Shown: in pieces, positions 25,958 through 28,375 of the stretch
How the letters are laid out: each line of letters opens with the position of its first letter
Numbering within the stretch: the first letter of the stretch is position 1
Assembly (NCBI GenBank): GCA_027405735.1
Contig: JAPEHQ010000032.1
Location: 1-28,375 of the forward strand
Length of the DNA stretch: 28,375 nucleotides
Direction: 5' to 3'
DNA from: Mucor racemosus
Lineage: Eukaryota; Mucoromycota; Mucoromycetes; Mucorales; Mucoraceae
Made by a program: the position numbers and the translations under genes
Notes under the pieces: generated by a model
What the model saw: only the letters and a program-made list of their open reading frames with translations
Told to the model about the DNA's origin: nothing
The model's database searches: none

Positions 25958-27578
25958 TAGAGATCCATGAAGGGATGACAGGTATGCAAAGCTAAAACCA
26001 TAGGATAGTACTCATTAGCATCTATCTAACGAATTTTACCTCGTCAAAAATATTGATTTTCCATAATATTGATTGAGATTGAGGACTGATTTTTGGTGAT
26101 GACAAAAAGGATCCATTTTGGACGAGGATATACAAGGGTAAATTTTCGCCGACCAAAAAAAATGATCAAAAAAATTAATATCCCCAAAAAAAATAGGGCT
26201 ACAGCTACGTATAAATACTCATTTTGTAGATAATTTTGTTGCGCATAATGTAAAAAATAAAATTTTAGGGTTGCATTTGAATGAAGGGTGCTTTTTGATC
26301 AAAAACCGTTAAAATTTGACATTAAATTTACTAGGGATTTTATGAGAAAAATATTTTTAAAATTTACACAGATCGATTCAGAATTAAAAACTGAACCTAA
26401 AACATTTAATACGCTAGTTCAACTTACTATGTGTTTTTGTGAGTAATTAAACATACAAGGTTTTTTTTGGATTTTTTTGGATTTTTTTTCCATTTGAACA
26501 CTTTTTTGAATTGAAGCTCAGTCACCTGTGCATATCTGATTATACAATTTTATATGGTGATATTCAAAATCGGAGCGTGCCCCCATTTCAATAGATAATC
26601 AGGAAATGAAAAATGTAAGATATACTTGAGATGCTATAGAATATTGACAAAAAAGTTATTTCTATTCATCTTGATTTTTCAGCGAGTATAAAGGTTTCAA
26701 AAGTGAAACACTTGTTTTCTCCCCGCTTAAAATCTCAATCTAAGATGTCAAATATCTCGAGTTTTTATAGGCTTGAAAATAATAGTTTCTAAGCTAAATC
26801 TTCTTGTTTTTCAATGTTTTATTACATATTAAAGTTTCATGGATGGTTTTTTTTTGGACCCCCAAACCTCATAATTGTAAATCCTGTTTTTTTTTTGTTT
26901 TTCTATTTTGTAGTTTTAACAATTTGGAGAATTTTCACGTTTTTTTACAAAAGTATCGCTAGGAATTAGGCAACCAAGTTTTCTGGGGTAAAATTGGCTG
27001 CTAAAAACGAATCTGCAATTTATTTTATTGTATCTATCAATTTCACCGAGATTTTTGTGGTATAAATTTTGCTGGATTCTAGTATATACGCCTATGGCAA
27101 CCCTTAAATTTCATTATAAAGTCTTACTTGAACACATAATAAAAGTTGTTGAACAATTTATTTCACACATTTTGATATATAATTCTAAACGTCAAGTCTA
27201 GTTTCAACAATTTTAGAAGGAGAAAACCAGTCAAAAAGCGTGAATATTTGTACTGGTAATCGATTTTAGCAGAACCTTGTTTTCAAAAACGGTATCTATC
27301 CATTCAACATTGTCCCGGCTACAAATTTTATTAAATGAAGCAAGGATGGTTACTATAGTGATTGTTTCATAAATTTGAATGATGCAGAAATGGCCAGCTT
27401 AAAATTGAGAAAGCGCATTTGAAATAAAAATAAGTCGAAAAGATACTAAGGTATTGCAATGATGGTTATTAAGTAAAGTCTACGTTATTTTTCATTCTCT
27501 ATCAGGATATCTAGTTTTTGGATCGTTGTGGAGACTTTTTTATTTTTTTATAATTTTGTGAGAGCACTTTTTCTGTTA
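25958..27578 (+). repeat. Array copy 17 (1621 bp)
   Basis: Complete 8/7 copy with single-base losses near 26046, 26081, 26262 and 27552, a C-to-A change in CCCCACAAAA (near 26186), and a ten-base segment at 26065-26074 replaced by a copy of sequence 16 bp upstream. It has more non-homopolymer changes than any other full copy. Confidence 0.97.
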
Positions 27579-28375
27579 TAGAGATCCATGAAGGGATGAC
27601 AGGTATGCAAAGCTAAAACCATAGGATAGTACTCATTAGCATCTATCTAACGAATTTTACCTCGTCAAAAATATTGATTTTCCATCGAGAAAATTGAGAT
27701 TGAAGGACTGATTTTTGGTGATGACAAAAAGGATCCATTTTGGACGAGGATATACAAGGGTAAATTTTCGCCGACCAAAAAAAATGATCAAAAAAATTAA
27801 TATCCCCACAAAAAATAGGGCTACAGCTACGTATAAATACTCATTTTGTAGATAATTTTGTTGCGCATAATGTAAAAATAAAATATTTTAGGGTTGCATT
27901 TGAATGAAGGGTGCTTTTTGATCAAAAACCGTTAAAATTTGACATTAAATTTACTAGGGATTTTATGAGAAAAATATTTTTAAAATTTACACAGATCGAT
28001 TCAGAATTAAAAACTGAACCTAAAACATTTAATACGCTAGTTCAACTTACTATGTGTTTTTGTGAGTAATTAAACATACAAGGTTTTTTTTGGATTTTTT
28101 TGGATTTTTTTTCCATTTGAACACTTTTTTTTTTGAAGCTCAGTCACCTGTGCATATCTGATTATACAATTTTATATGGTGATATTCAAAATCGGAGCGT
28201 GCCCCCATTTCAATAGATAATCAGGAAATGAAAAATGTAAGATATACTTGAGATGCTATAGAATATTGACAAAAAAGTTATTTCTATTCATCTTGATTTT
28301 TCAGCGAGTATAAAGGTTTCAAAAGTGAAACACTTGTTTTCTCCCCGCTTAAAATCTCAACTTAAATGTCAAATA
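27579..28375 (+). repeat. Array copy 18, partial (first 797 bp)
   Basis: The last copy is cut by the window end about halfway through. GAATT in CTTTTTTGAATTGAAG is replaced by T bases near 28130, making a run of 10 T. The final 25 or so bases differ from every other copy (AATCTAAGATG reads as AACTTAAATG). Disturbance exactly at the edge points to poor consensus there. Confidence 0.96.

Larger units (their letters stand above)
1..28375. repeat. Tandem array of a ~1.62-kb non-coding unit, 17 full copies plus one partial
   Basis: The whole window is direct head-to-tail copies of one AT-rich unit. The marker TAGAGATCCATGAAGG recurs at 1, 1615, 3235, 4850, 6476, 8101, 9726, 11351, 12975, 14598, 16222, 17848, 19474, 21099, 22722, 24342, 25958 and 27579, giving spacings of 1614-1626 bp. 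No copy is inverted and nothing is inserted between copies. All six frames are broken by frequent stops, so no protein is encoded. Comparing copies by eye, almost all differences are indels of 1-3 bases, mostly in A or T runs, and substitutions are nearly absent. A long, highly homogenised, non-coding array is typical of eukaryotic satellite DNA. A concatemer of a small circular DNA is the main alternative. I do not recognise the family. The array is certain; its biological class is inferred. Confidence 0.98.

Noticed and set aside
1..28375. CRISPR array
   Set aside because: The repeat is 1.6 kb with no unique spacers between copies and no cas genes, unlike the short repeats and spacers of CRISPR.
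1..28375. Kinetoplast minicircle or centromere alpha-type satellite
   Set aside because: I did not find the conserved minicircle block GGGGTTGGTGTA or a CENP-B-box-like motif in the unit, so neither identity is supported.

Overview
The window is a single head-to-tail tandem array and nothing else. A unit of about 1.62 kb (1626 bp in the fullest copies) is repeated 17 times in the same orientation, followed by a partial 18th copy of 797 bp. There is no unique flanking DNA at either end. The phase used here starts each copy at the motif TAGAGATCCATGAAGG; this is arbitrary, since the true ends of the unit cannot be defined from inside an array.

The unit is very AT-rich (roughly 30% GC by eye), full of A and T runs, and has stops in all six frames. 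I see no gene, tRNA, rRNA, CRISPR array, transposase or reverse-transcriptase remnant, and no bacterial operon features. This fits non-coding satellite-type DNA of a eukaryote. The base composition would suit an invertebrate, but nothing identifies the organism, and a concatemer of a small circular molecule cannot be excluded.

Layout: copies 1-3 (1-4849) carry several small deletions each. Copies 4-13 (4850-21098) are almost identical, differing mainly in the length of two A runs. Copies 14-17 (21099-27578) accumulate small deletions again, and the last 25 or so bases of partial copy 18 (27579-28375) are disturbed. By-eye comparison accounts for the length of every full copy with a short list of indels. 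Clear substitutions are nearly absent. This indicates very recent amplification or homogenisation. The homopolymer indels and their concentration toward the two ends also look like long-read consensus error near the ends of a contig.

Within each unit the recognisable structure is small: a T-rich block with GGA spacers, two perfect AT palindromes, a short hairpin, a longer inverted repeat around CCTCGTC/GACGAGG, a short quasi-palindrome, two long T runs flanking a C run, and a 15-nt near-duplicate. These are described once, in reference copy 7 (9726-11350), and recur in the other copies. The two longest open frames exist only because of one indel each in one copy, so they are not genes.
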